A stretch of 64,000 bases of DNA from Chryseobacterium balustinum (lineage in GTDB: Bacteria > Bacteroidota > Bacteroidia > Flavobacteriales > Weeksellaceae): contig NZ_FUZE01000008.1 of NCBI RefSeq assembly GCF_900168205.1, positions 62,001 through 126,000 of the forward strand. Reading direction: 5' to 3'. Shown here one piece after another: positions 36,201 through 43,754 of the stretch (position 1 is the stretch's first letter; the number at the start of each line of letters is the position of its first letter). Below the pieces are notes generated by a model. It saw nothing but the letters and a program-made list of their open reading frames with translations, made no database searches and was not told the origin of the DNA. A program made the position numbers and the translations under genes.

Positions 36201-37836
36201 GCAGACGGATAAATTGATTAGTTCTAATATTCAATTTACTGTAAAGTCTGGAGATTTCAGAGAAACGATGATTTTACCTTTAAAAGTTGAAGAAAAAGGT
36301 TTTCCTTATCATTTTTCAATTATAAATAATAAATCTGAAAATACTAAAATTAATATTCCTGATTATATCAATACAACCTTGGAGGCATCATATTATGTTT
36401 ACGAAAGCTCTGCCTCGCAAATGTTTGAAGATATGGAAAGGCTAAAAAGAGAACCTTATGGATGTTTTGAACAGCTATCTTCGACGGTTTATCCGAATAT
36501 TTTTATTTTGGATTATTTAAAATCAACAAAGAAAATTAATGCATATACAGAGTCAGAGAGTATCAGAAATATGAAAAAGGGGTATCAGAAAATGCTGTCC
36601 TACAAAAACAGTGATGGCGGATTCTCTTATTTTGGTGGCAACGAATCTGATGTCGCGCTTTCAGCTTTTGCCTTGATGGAATTTAGGGATTTAAAAAAAT
36701 ATGTGGCTGTTGATACAAAATTAATCCAAAGTCTGAGCGCGTTTATTCTATCGAAAAAAGGTGCTAATGGTCTTTTTGAAGTTCGCAGAAATTATGAATC
36801 GAAAGCTGAATATTCGGAGTATTCGTGGTCAAGAAATATGTATGTTTTGTATGCCTTGTCAAAAATAGGATTTAAAAGTGAATTGCAAAATACCTTTGAA
36901 ATTAGCTTAAAAAGAGCTTTGGCTACTAAAGATTCTTATCAGTTAGCTTTATTGACAAATGTAGCTTCAAATCTTGGAAAAAAGGAAGATTACAATCAGT
37001 TACTTTCTATTTTAAACGAACAGTACAAAAATAAAGATGTAAAAACTAAAACCACATTTACAGGTTCACAAGGAATTTCAGCCAATGCAGAAACCTTATC
37101 ACTTTATATGATGGCTTTGCAGAAAAATGAAAATGCAAACCAACTAAAAATTGCTGAAGTTGCAGATGAATTGATTAATTATAACGGATATTACGGATTT
37201 GGTTCCACGCAGGCCACAACAGTCGCTTTAGAAGCATTATCAGATTTCTTTGCTAAAAATGAAAAGTTATTTGGAATTGATAAACCGGAAATTAAAATCA
37301 ATAATGCTAAAGTATCGCCGAATATTATTTTTTCTTCAGCTTTCAAAAAAGGTGAAAACGATTTGAGTGTTGAATATTTATGTGATAAAGGTTTGCCTTA
37401 CAAATTAGATTACCAATACTACACTTTGGAAGCTCCAAAAAGTAAAAATATTCCTGTGACTTTAGAAACAAAACTGAAATCTGAAACATCAAAAGTAGGA
37501 GAAACCAACAGAATGACGGTGACGGTGAAAAATAAAATCAACGGACAACTACCGATGACCACTGCAAAAATCGGAATTCCTGCAGGATTGACTTTACAAA
37601 ATGCTCTGTTGATAGATTTAATTGATAAGAAACAGATTTCTTACTATGAAATTTTCGATAACTATTTGGTGTTGTATTGGGAGCACTTTGATGCTAATGA
37701 AACAAAAATAATTAATCTAGATTTAAAAGTAGAATTTGCAGGTGAATATACCGGAAAAGCAAGTAATGTTTATCTTTACTATATGCCAGAGTCTAAGTCT
37801 TGGAATGAAGGAATTAAGGCTAGAATTGAACCTTAA
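33274..37836 (+). CDS. Alpha-2-macroglobulin-like protein with embedded SusC plug domain
   Basis: A 1520 aa exported protein; the signal peptide ends near 23 (KAQNS). The N-terminal half contains MG2 and further MG-type beta domains (YIQTNHVFYKPGEIMFFKIY; GGIYKIRAFTAWM). Residues 666-802 are a complete SusC-type plug: SIEEVVVVGYNK, QSLQGQAPGLSI, IRGVGSITSHSEPLYVIDGM, VSILKDAAATSIYGNRGANG. Then follows the A2M domain (YWNPVVETDKKGKAQIEFYQ) and a thioester-type alpha-toroid with PYGCFEQLSS (Cys about 1064); CxEQ is the thioester signature in bacterial A2Ms. The frame extends 24 codons upstream to 33202, but the ATG at 33274 gives a proper signal peptide. It may trap peptides or proteases and dock on the adjacent barrel (inference). 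Confidence 0.85.
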   Translation: MKFNFLFYIIPFFILFSNPFCKAQNSFNDFKKEKTYIQTNHVFYKPGEIMFFKIYVIQAENNLPADQSRIVNFELVDPSGAVVKKDKFEIKKGHAEGSFYFGEEMRGGIYKIRAFTAWMQNENGKNVFEKEITLQKIVSPRILMKLDFPKKGYGAGDEVLADFSMRSLSNLPIPFYEAYFTVMHQGEKINEGSLITDKEGKYLLKFKLPEVLTSSDALLNIKVNFDGFTESISRNIPIVLNNLDVKFMPEGGAFINGIEQNIAFKVLDEFEKPVDAVLEIYNQNHQKLTETSAYNFGMGSFLFTPKKGETYYAKVLKPENISKIYPLPITKDDGIVFNAKKENQNIRLIINSTFDRNVLIKGNFRGKEIFSKAMNLKKGLNELEILEKELPIGICRFTVIENNIPLAERIMFSNENKQMKVKITPTKKNYLPREKVIVNVVTTDENNQAIPANLAMSVVDDKLWTYADDKQNHILSWLLMDSELRGKIERPQFYFDKKEEKATKSLDLVMLTNGYRYFEMISDVVKSGNYKYLPEKKNPIYGIVEDENKKPVKAEIYLIEGNSKIKKQMTSENGLFYFSDLAGEYQHDVIAKSLDSKQKVKIRMLSYKLNINPLVKQSLENINVEEIIKEAEIKEKKNSISQGIEGRVKTLPSVRSTSDTISKEQSIEEVVVVGYNKLLAKSLSTNSITTVESKMFENRPNASFLQSLQGQAPGLSINSTSGSPGSGKVDVMIRGVGSITSHSEPLYVIDGMISNSTQFRNLNSNDINSVSILKDAAATSIYGNRGANGVIIINSKNGKNSNIKFDITPTTYFAVKSIPRDSLVNYNNEYNYNSYRKFSYPVYESTNTSYRHDYRETLYWNPVVETDKKGKAQIEFYQSDANSAFRIMTEGISASGLIGRDETTYAAQSLISIDAKIPQYLTRTDQMTIPVVIKNNSSETKTLTMNVIVPNHIKLMKADSLITLKPLESGRLFVKMQTDKLISSNIQFTVKSGDFRETMILPLKVEEKGFPYHFSIINNKSENTKINIPDYINTTLEASYYVYESSASQMFEDMERLKREPYGCFEQLSSTVYPNIFILDYLKSTKKINAYTESESIRNMKKGYQKMLSYKNSDGGFSYFGGNESDVALSAFALMEFRDLKKYVAVDTKLIQSLSAFILSKKGANGLFEVRRNYESKAEYSEYSWSRNMYVLYALSKIGFKSELQNTFEISLKRALATKDSYQLALLTNVASNLGKKEDYNQLLSILNEQYKNKDVKTKTTFTGSQGISANAETLSLYMMALQKNENANQLKIAEVADELINYNGYYGFGSTQATTVALEALSDFFAKNEKLFGIDKPEIKINNAKVSPNIIFSSAFKKGENDLSVEYLCDKGLPYKLDYQYYTLEAPKSKNIPVTLETKLKSETSKVGETNRMTVTVKNKINGQLPMTTAKIGIPAGLTLQNALLIDLIDKKQISYYEIFDNYLVLYWEHFDANETKIINLDLKVEFAGEYTGKASNVYLYYMPESKSWNEGIKARIEP

Positions 37837-37901
37837 TAAAATTTAGATTATAAATTTTTGTATTAAAATAACTTAATTGTAAAATAAAAAAATCACATAA
37901 T

Positions 37902-39491
37902 ATGAAAAAAGTTAGTATAATAATCGTAACAATAGCAATATTGGCAAGTTGTCAAAAGAAAAAGGAGGAAGAAGTTTATGCGTCCTCGCTTGATGCTATT
38001 TTAGAAGAGCCAATGGCTAAGTATGAAAATATACATGAACCAATTGAAGAAATTAAAAATGAAACACAAACAAATGTAGATAATGAAGAATATGCTTCTC
38101 TAATAGAAAATCCTTTTGAGCTTACAAAAAATCAGCCCGTTTCTACATTCTCTATTGATGTGGACAATGCTTCTTATTCCAACATCAGAAGAATGATTAA
38201 TGAAGGACAAACTGTAGATAAAAACGCAGTGAGAATTGAAGAAATGGTGAATTATTTTAAATATGACTATCCGCAGCCTCAGAATAATCACCCGTTTTCA
38301 ATTAATACAGAATACAGTGATTCACCATGGAATCCTAAACATAAATTATTAAAAATAGGACTTCAGGGTAAAAGTATTTCGATGAATAATTTGCCTCCTT
38401 CTAATATTGTTTTCCTGATTGATACTTCAGGCTCAATGGATGAAGATAACAAATTACCTTTGTTGAAAGAATCTTTGAAAGTTCTCCTCAATCAACTTAA
38501 AGCTCAGGATAAAGTCGGAATTGTAGTATACGCAGGAAGTGCAGGCGTAATTTTACCTTCAACTTCTGCTTCTGAAAAAAATAAAATTCTTGAAGCTTTT
38601 GATCAACTTACTGCGGGTGGAAGTACAGCGGGTGGAGAGGGTATTGAATTAGCCTATAAACTGGCAAAAGAAAATTTCATTAAAGGAGGAAACAACAGAG
38701 TGGTTTTGGCAACAGACGGTGATTTTAATGTCGGAACATCTTCCGTGGCAAATCTTGAAACTTTAATTGAAGAAAAAAGGAAAACAGGAATTTTCCTGAC
38801 ATGTTTAGGGTACGGAATGGGCAATTATAAGGATGATAAAATGGAAACCTTAGCAGACAAAGGAAATGGAAATTATGCCTACATCGATAATCTACAGGAA
38901 GCTAATAAGTTTTTAGGAAAAGAATTTGCTGGAAACATTTATACGATTGCAAAAGATGTGAAAGTTCAGATTGAGTTTAATCCAAAATATGTACAATCTT
39001 ACCGCCTAATTGGTTACGAAAACAGAAAACTCAGAAATGAAGATTTTACCGATGATAGAGTAGATGCAGGAGAATTAGGAAGTGGTCACACGGTAACTGC
39101 TTTGTATGAAATCATTCCTACAGATACTCGTTCAGAGTTTTTACCAAAAGAAACTCAACTGAAATATTCGTCGAATAATGCCTCAAAAGGTTTTGGAGAT
39201 GAGTTGGCTACCGTGAAATTTAGGTATAAAAAACCGGATGGAGATAAAAGTATAGAATTTATTAAGGAAATAAAAAATTCAAATTCAGGAATAGAATCGG
39301 CAAGTCCAGATTTTAAATTTGCTACGTCTGTAGCATGGTTCGGGTTGGTATTAAGAGATTCAAAACTGATTAAAAATAAAAATTTATCTGCAGTTGAAAA
39401 TTTGGCAAAAGAAGGTAAAAATAGAGATTCAGACGGTTATCGTTCCGAATTTATTAAACTTCTTCAGAGTTATAAAGCGACGCAAAAATAA
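37902..39491 (+). CDS. vWA-domain lipoprotein (YfbK-like)
   Basis: A 529 aa lipoprotein: a short signal sequence ends in LASC (Cys17). After a low-complexity acidic linker, residues about 65-528 form the same YfbK-like module as the C-terminus of the 880 aa fusion gene. It starts ENPFELTKNQPVSTFSID, has MIDAS residues DTSGSM (174-179), and ends with GELGSGHTVTALYE and a DUF3520-like tail. Metal-dependent protein binding is the usual role of vWA domains. It lies 65 bp downstream of the A2M gene and closes the cluster, followed by a terminator. It lacks both the anti-sigma part and the plug. Confidence 0.9.
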   Translation: MKKVSIIIVTIAILASCQKKKEEEVYASSLDAILEEPMAKYENIHEPIEEIKNETQTNVDNEEYASLIENPFELTKNQPVSTFSIDVDNASYSNIRRMINEGQTVDKNAVRIEEMVNYFKYDYPQPQNNHPFSINTEYSDSPWNPKHKLLKIGLQGKSISMNNLPPSNIVFLIDTSGSMDEDNKLPLLKESLKVLLNQLKAQDKVGIVVYAGSAGVILPSTSASEKNKILEAFDQLTAGGSTAGGEGIELAYKLAKENFIKGGNNRVVLATDGDFNVGTSSVANLETLIEEKRKTGIFLTCLGYGMGNYKDDKMETLADKGNGNYAYIDNLQEANKFLGKEFAGNIYTIAKDVKVQIEFNPKYVQSYRLIGYENRKLRNEDFTDDRVDAGELGSGHTVTALYEIIPTDTRSEFLPKETQLKYSSNNASKGFGDELATVKFRYKKPDGDKSIEFIKEIKNSNSGIESASPDFKFATSVAWFGLVLRDSKLIKNKNLSAVENLAKEGKNRDSDGYRSEFIKLLQSYKATQK

Positions 39492-39495
39492 GTTT

Positions 39496-39526
39496 AAAAC
39501 AGACATTTTTATGATGTCTGTTTTTA
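39496..39526 (+). terminator. Terminator closing the sigma/vWA/A2M cluster
   Basis: AAACAGACAT / ATGTCTGTTT with a T run, 5 bp after the stop codon of the vWA lipoprotein. Confidence 0.85.
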
Positions 39527-39538
39527 TTTAAATAAAAC

Positions 39539-39580
39539 TTTCAAAAATTATTGAAAATTCAAAAACTATTATTATATTTG
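39539..39580 (+). promoter_or_regulatory. Promoter with overlapping palindromic operator upstream of the GbsR-type gene
   Basis: TTG (39551-39553) and TATATTTG (39573-39580) are exactly 19 nt apart, a consensus Bacteroidetes promoter. The -33 element is part of the palindrome TTTCAA-AAATTA-TTGAAA (39539-39556), so a bound repressor would block polymerase. The same 18-bp palindrome recurs at 40148-40165. Confidence 0.7.
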
Positions 39581-39606
39581 TAATAGAAATTAGAAATAAC
39601 AAAGAA

Positions 39607-40110
39607 ATGCAACTTTCAGAAGCTAAAGAAAAATACATTCAAACTTGGGGAACCTTTGCAACCAATTGGGGAATCAATCGTACAATGGCACAGGTGCATG
39701 CTTTACTTTTGGCAACTGGAAAACCGCTTTCAACGGATGAAGTAATGGAGCAGCTCGAAATTTCAAGAGGAAATGCCAATATGAATCTTCGTGCATTGAT
39801 GGATTGGGGCATCGTAAAGAAAGAGTTTATTAAAGGTGATCGTAAAGAGTATTTTATCGCCGAAAAAGATGTCTGGTTTTTATTTAAACAAATTACAAAA
39901 GAGCGTAGGAAAAGAGAAATAGAGCCTGTTGTAGCTTTTTTAGATGAACTAAAGAACATCGATGACAACGATTCTGATGAAGCCAAAGAATTTATCAAAT
40001 TGATGGATGATTTTAGCAATGTAACAAGTAAAATAAATAATATAATGGATCTCGCGATAAAAAGCGACGATCATTGGTTGGTTGGAAAGATTACCAATTT
40101 ATTAAAATAG
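39607..40110 (+). CDS. GbsR/MarR family transcriptional regulator
   Basis: A 167 aa winged-helix regulator of the GbsR subgroup of MarR proteins. The recognition part is LSTDEVMEQLEISRGNANMN followed by LRALMDWGIVKKEF and a wing (KGDRKEYFIAEKD). The C-terminal half is a helical dimerisation region. GbsR proteins control osmoprotectant or membrane-related genes in other bacteria; here the adjacent run holds a desaturase and other lipid-related genes. A palindrome that overlaps its promoter and is repeated ahead of the next genes supports autoregulation and control of that run (inference). Confidence 0.85.
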   Translation: MQLSEAKEKYIQTWGTFATNWGINRTMAQVHALLLATGKPLSTDEVMEQLEISRGNANMNLRALMDWGIVKKEFIKGDRKEYFIAEKDVWFLFKQITKERRKREIEPVVAFLDELKNIDDNDSDEAKEFIKLMDDFSNVTSKINNIMDLAIKSDDHWLVGKITNLLK

Positions 40111-40138
40111 AAAGGACTTTAAAATCCTTTTTTTATTT
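40110..40138 (+). terminator. Terminator after the GbsR-type gene
   Basis: AAAGGA-CTTTAAAA-TCCTTT followed by a T run directly after the stop codon. Confidence 0.75.
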
Positions 40139-40147
40139 CAAATTAAC

Positions 40148-40165
40148 TTTCAAAAATTATTGAAA
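40148..40165. promoter_or_regulatory. Second copy of the TTTCAA-N6-TTGAAA operator palindrome
   Basis: Identical to 39539-39556 over 18 bp, with further identity on both sides (AACTTTCAAA...TTGAAAAT). It lies about 95 bp upstream of the run beginning with the 128 aa membrane protein. No -7 element equivalent to the first copy is obvious at the expected spacing. Confidence 0.65.
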
Positions 40166-40259
40166 ATATTATAATTATGAAAAATATAATCATTCATCTA
40201 GTTCTGATTTTTTATTTCGGAGGAAAAACGAAAAGACTCAACTTTTAAAATGTATTGCT

Positions 40260-40646
40260 ATGAAAACTTTTATTAAATATGATTATTATACCCAAATGTT
40301 TGTTGCTTTGAGCTTTATCATACTTTTGATTACAGATATTGCGGTTTTTGAAAAAGGTTATAGTTGGTTAGGATATTTTGTGGTGGCAACTTTCCACACG
40401 GTAAGTTTTCTGATTAAAATGTTTTCAAAAGATTATTCTAAAAGCACAGAATTTAAAATTTATTCATTTATAAGTCTTACAATTCTTATCTCACTGCTGC
40501 TTATAATGATCTTTGACGATATAGATTGGGTGACAAATTTTATAGGATTTATTTTAATGTTTGGAATTCCTCTTACTCCAATTTTAGCAATCTGTTACTT
40601 AATTATTGTTTATAAAGACTATCATGGATTAGTGCAAAATTCTTAA
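40260..40646 (+). CDS. Four-helix membrane protein, function unknown
   Basis: A 128 aa integral membrane protein with four hydrophobic segments (about 12-28, 34-52, 68-86 and 96-118). No family recognised. It is the first gene of a same-strand run with a DCC protein, a desaturase, an SRPBCC protein, a DUF2071 protein and a disrupted epimerase, starting downstream of the second operator palindrome; the DCC gene follows after 18 bp. Confidence 0.6.
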   Translation: MKTFIKYDYYTQMFVALSFIILLITDIAVFEKGYSWLGYFVVATFHTVSFLIKMFSKDYSKSTEFKIYSFISLTILISLLLIMIFDDIDWVTNFIGFILMFGIPLTPILAICYLIIVYKDYHGLVQNS

Positions 40647-40664
40647 TGATTTAAAATTATAAAA

Positions 40665-41477
40665 ATGAAAACTCTGCAAAATCACACCCTGATCTACGAC
40701 AACGAATGTCCGATGTGTAACATCTATTCGAAAGGTTTTATAAAATCTGGAATGTTGGATGAAAGTGGAAGAGAAGCCTTTACCGAACTGAGTTTTAAGA
40801 ATAAAAACCTCATCGATTTCAACCGGGCAAAAAATGAAATTGCTTTAGTTGATCACAACAAAAATAAAGTAATTTACGGTTTAGATAGTTTGCTTCTGAT
40901 TATCGGAAATTCGTTTCCCACGTTAGAGAAAATGGCGAGAATACAACCTTTGTATTGGTTTTTCAAAAAGCTGTATTCTTTCGTTTCTTACAACAGAAAA
41001 CAGATTATTCCATCAAAAAATGATGATGAAAACAGTTCTTGCGTTCCAGATTTTAATTTGAAATATAGATTGACTTATATAGGTTTTGTTGTTCTTTTTT
41101 CGGGATTGGTTTTAAGTATTTTTAGCTCTAAATTAGGTTTAAATTTAAATCAGAATTTCGCCAGGGAATTAATGATTTGCTTAGGTCAGATTGCTTGGCA
41201 AACTTTATTTTTAAGAATGTATTTAAAAGAGAAAATTTGGGATTATCTCGGAAATATGATGACGGTTTCTCTAATCGGAACCTTGCTTTTAGTTCCTGTT
41301 TTATTCACCAATTTAAGTCCTGTTTTTAATCTGATTTATTTTGGAGTTGTTGTTTTCATCATGTTTTTGGAGCATTTGAGAAGATGTAGAATTTTAAAAT
41401 TAAATCTTCTTCCTACAATATCTTGGATTATTTTCAGATTGACGGCTTTAGCAATAATTATTTGGTTAAATTTCTAA
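40665..41477 (+). CDS. DCC (DUF393) thiol-disulfide oxidoreductase family membrane protein
   Basis: A 270 aa protein with an N-terminal thioredoxin-like DUF393 domain: the name-giving motif DNECPMC (12-18) carries C15 and C18. The C-terminal half (about 128-270) has four to five predicted membrane segments, so the domain is probably membrane-bound. DCC proteins are presumed redox partners, and their targets are mostly unknown. It precedes a fatty-acid desaturase by 10 bp, which suggests an electron-transfer or membrane-lipid role (inference). Confidence 0.8.
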   Translation: MKTLQNHTLIYDNECPMCNIYSKGFIKSGMLDESGREAFTELSFKNKNLIDFNRAKNEIALVDHNKNKVIYGLDSLLLIIGNSFPTLEKMARIQPLYWFFKKLYSFVSYNRKQIIPSKNDDENSSCVPDFNLKYRLTYIGFVVLFSGLVLSIFSSKLGLNLNQNFARELMICLGQIAWQTLFLRMYLKEKIWDYLGNMMTVSLIGTLLLVPVLFTNLSPVFNLIYFGVVVFIMFLEHLRRCRILKLNLLPTISWIIFRLTALAIIIWLNF

Positions 41478-41487
41478 AAAACACAAA

Positions 41488-42270
41488 ATGAATCATCTTG
41501 AACTCACCAAAAAAGTAGAATGGAAAGACCTTAAAAAGCTTTCCGTTAAAGAAATGTTGATAGAAAATAATATCTCTTTGCCATGGCTTTTTATTTCTCT
41601 GTTTTTGGCTTACAAAGGATATTACTGGGCGGCGCTTCCGTTCTCTGGATTCTATTTTTTGACTGCCTTAAGACAAGTTCACAACGGTTTTCACAACTCT
41701 TTAGGAACTGGCAAATTTCTCACTTGGCTTTCGATGTATCTCAACAGTATTTCGATGATGGCATCTATTCATGCTGTGAAATTTAATCACATCAGACATC
41801 ATAAATTCTGTCTTTCAGAAGAAGATTATGAAGGGAAATCGGCTTCAATGAAATGGTATGAAGCTATTTTATACGGACCGAAACACTTGTTTCTTATTCA
41901 TTGGATGACTTTTAAATTAGCCAATAAAAATTACAAAAAGAATATGTTTTTAGAACTCATTTCAATTGCTGTTTTTGTTTTTATTGCTTTTTATTTTCAG
42001 TTTGATTTTTTAATATATCACATTTTAATCATGTTTTTTGGTGAATTTTTAATGGCGTTTTTTGCAGTTTGGACCGTTCATCACGACACTCATGAAAACC
42101 CAAACATCGCAAGAACCCAACGTGGATTTTGGAAAAATAAATTAACGTTCAGTATGTTTTATCATATGGAACACCATCTTTTTCCCGCAGTTCCTACCAT
42201 AAAATTACCAGAATTGGCAGAAAGAATCGATAAAGTTTTACCGGAATTAAATAAGAAGCAAACATTTTAA
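41488..42270 (+). CDS. Membrane fatty-acid desaturase family protein
   Basis: A 260 aa integral membrane di-iron enzyme. The histidine clusters of the desaturase/hydroxylase superfamily are present in order: HNGFHN, HIRHHKF, HHDTHENPN and HMEHHLFP. Four hydrophobic segments flank them. The short length and the HDTHENPN form differ from the classic acyl-CoA desaturases, and the family also includes beta-carotene ketolases and hydroxylases, so the substrate is open. It is tightly linked to the DCC gene (10 bp). Confidence 0.85.
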   Translation: MNHLELTKKVEWKDLKKLSVKEMLIENNISLPWLFISLFLAYKGYYWAALPFSGFYFLTALRQVHNGFHNSLGTGKFLTWLSMYLNSISMMASIHAVKFNHIRHHKFCLSEEDYEGKSASMKWYEAILYGPKHLFLIHWMTFKLANKNYKKNMFLELISIAVFVFIAFYFQFDFLIYHILIMFFGEFLMAFFAVWTVHHDTHENPNIARTQRGFWKNKLTFSMFYHMEHHLFPAVPTIKLPELAERIDKVLPELNKKQTF

Positions 42271-42349
42271 AAGTTCTAAAAATAGAGTCCCAAAGTGACG
42301 GCTTACCAAAGGATATGATGAAATCCTATAAACTATCAACCACCAAAAT

Positions 42350-42814
42350 ATGTCTAAAATAATTCTAAACACAACCATTCAAGCTGATATTCGCAAAGTT
42401 TTCGATTTGGCTAGAGACATTGATTTGCACCAAAAATCAACTTCAAAAACCAATGAAAAAGCAATCGCAGGAAGGATTTCAGGTTTAATTGAATTGAACG
42501 AAACCGTTACTTGGAGAGCAAAACATCTCGGATTTTATCAAACCCATCAATCAAAAATTATAGAGATGGAAAAGCCCTATCGGTTTACTGATGTCATGTT
42601 AAAAGGAAGATTTAAATCATTTAGACATCAACATCTATTTAAAAAAGAAGGTCAAAACACAATCATGACAGATATTTTGGAGTTTGAATCACCCTTTGGA
42701 ATTATCGGTCAATTGTTCAATTATTTTTTTCTGAAAAATTACATGAAAAAATTTTTATTAGAAAGAAACAAGATGATTAAAAGCATAACAGAAAATAATA
42801 AAATAAACAATTAG
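42350..42814 (+). CDS. SRPBCC family lipid/ligand-binding protein
   Basis: A 154 aa START-like protein. The N-terminal IILNTTIQADIRKVFDLARD, the central TWRAKHLGFYQTHQSKI and the C-terminal helix FGIIGQLFNYFFLKNYMKKF fit the SRPBCC fold as found in proteins annotated as cell-division-inhibitor-like. Such small proteins often occur next to TIGR01777 epimerases, as here (43755). A hydrophobic ligand is likely; none can be named. Confidence 0.8.
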   Translation: MSKIILNTTIQADIRKVFDLARDIDLHQKSTSKTNEKAIAGRISGLIELNETVTWRAKHLGFYQTHQSKIIEMEKPYRFTDVMLKGRFKSFRHQHLFKKEGQNTIMTDILEFESPFGIIGQLFNYFFLKNYMKKFLLERNKMIKSITENNKINN

Positions 42815-42824
42815 TATTAGAACT

Positions 42825-42848
42825 GTCATGCTGAGCTTGTCGAAGCAT
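42825..42848. repeat. Short dispersed palindrome (CTGAGC..GTCGAAGC type)
   Basis: GTCATGCTGAGCTTG / TCGAAGCAT with arms ATGCT and AGCAT. Related copies lie at 43679-43703 and 60675-60694. All three are between genes. Confidence 0.7.
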
Positions 42849-42888
42849 ATTAAATGCAGAGACTATTAACAAACAACAACCAAAAATC

Positions 42889-43599
42889 ATGAAATTTCTA
42901 AAAGCAGAATGGCGAAAATTAGCCATCATCAATTACGAAATTAATCCCGAAATATTATTAAAGTATCTTCCAAAAGGGACTGAACTAGATTTTTATAAAG
43001 GAAAATGCTATGTCAGTTTGGTTGGATTCATGTTTTTGAATACCAAATTATTGGGACTTTCAATTCCTTTTTATCGAAATTTCGAAGAAGTGAACTTAAG
43101 ATTTTATGTTAAGAAAAAAGAAGGAAGTCAATGGAAAAGAGGAGTTGTTTTCATCAAAGAAATTGTTCCTAAATATGCATTGAGTATGGTTGCCAATTCG
43201 GTGTATAAAGAGAATTATAAGACTTTGAAAATGAAAAACAAGATGGAATATACAGACAATGATTTGATTGTGACCTATTCTTGGAAAGATAAAGATTGGT
43301 ATTCTATGCAGATTACAGCCGAAAGTAAATCACAAACGATGGAAGATGATTCTGAATTTGAGTTTATCACAGAACATTATTGGGGTTTTACGAAAAAGGG
43401 TAATACAACTTCAGAGTATGAAGTCTGCCATCCGAAATGGGAGTGGTATATGGTGAAAAATCATCAGCTTGAAATTGATTTTAAACAAGTTTACGGAAAA
43501 GATTTTGAATGTTTAAATCATGAGAAACCAATCTCTGTAATGCTTGCAGAAGGCTCTGAAATCGAAGTGAGAACGAAGAAATATTTGGTACAAAAGTAA
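42889..43599 (+). CDS. DUF2071 (YqjF-like) family protein
   Basis: A 236 aa soluble protein with the DUF2071/YqjF pattern: EWRKLAIINYEINPEILLKY, LPKGTELDFYKGKCYVSLVG, a central VNLRFYV and the C-terminal PISVMLAEGSEIEV. The fold is related to acetoacetate decarboxylase-like barrels, but the activity is unknown. It lies inside the GbsR-linked gene run, preceded by a dispersed palindrome. Confidence 0.8.
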   Translation: MKFLKAEWRKLAIINYEINPEILLKYLPKGTELDFYKGKCYVSLVGFMFLNTKLLGLSIPFYRNFEEVNLRFYVKKKEGSQWKRGVVFIKEIVPKYALSMVANSVYKENYKTLKMKNKMEYTDNDLIVTYSWKDKDWYSMQITAESKSQTMEDDSEFEFITEHYWGFTKKGNTTSEYEVCHPKWEWYMVKNHQLEIDFKQVYGKDFECLNHEKPISVMLAEGSEIEVRTKKYLVQK

Positions 43600-43678
43600 A
43601 AATCACAAGTATAAAGAAAAAAGTTTTTGAATCAAACCTGTTATTTGTAAAGAAATTTTAGCGATTAGTATTCGCAAT

Positions 43679-43703
43679 GTCATGCTGAGCGAAGTCGAAG
43701 CAT
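43679..43703. repeat. Short dispersed palindrome, second copy
   Basis: GTCATGCTGAGCGAAG followed by TCGAAGCAT; arms ATGCT/AGCAT. It lies between the DUF2071 gene and the disrupted epimerase. Confidence 0.75.
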
Positions 43704-43754
43704 CTCACACAAAACCAACCATCAACAAGCAACCAACAACTAAAATAAAATCCA

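Noticed and set aside
39639..40019. A 126-codon minus-strand frame opposite the GbsR-type gene
   Set aside because: Serine- and leucine-rich antisense translation of a conserved regulator; no start signals.
40177..40248. A 23-codon frame (MKNIIIHLVLIFYFGG...) ahead of the four-helix membrane protein
   Set aside because: Too short to support and with no recognisable relatives. It may be a remnant or leader peptide, but nothing in the sequence distinguishes it from chance.
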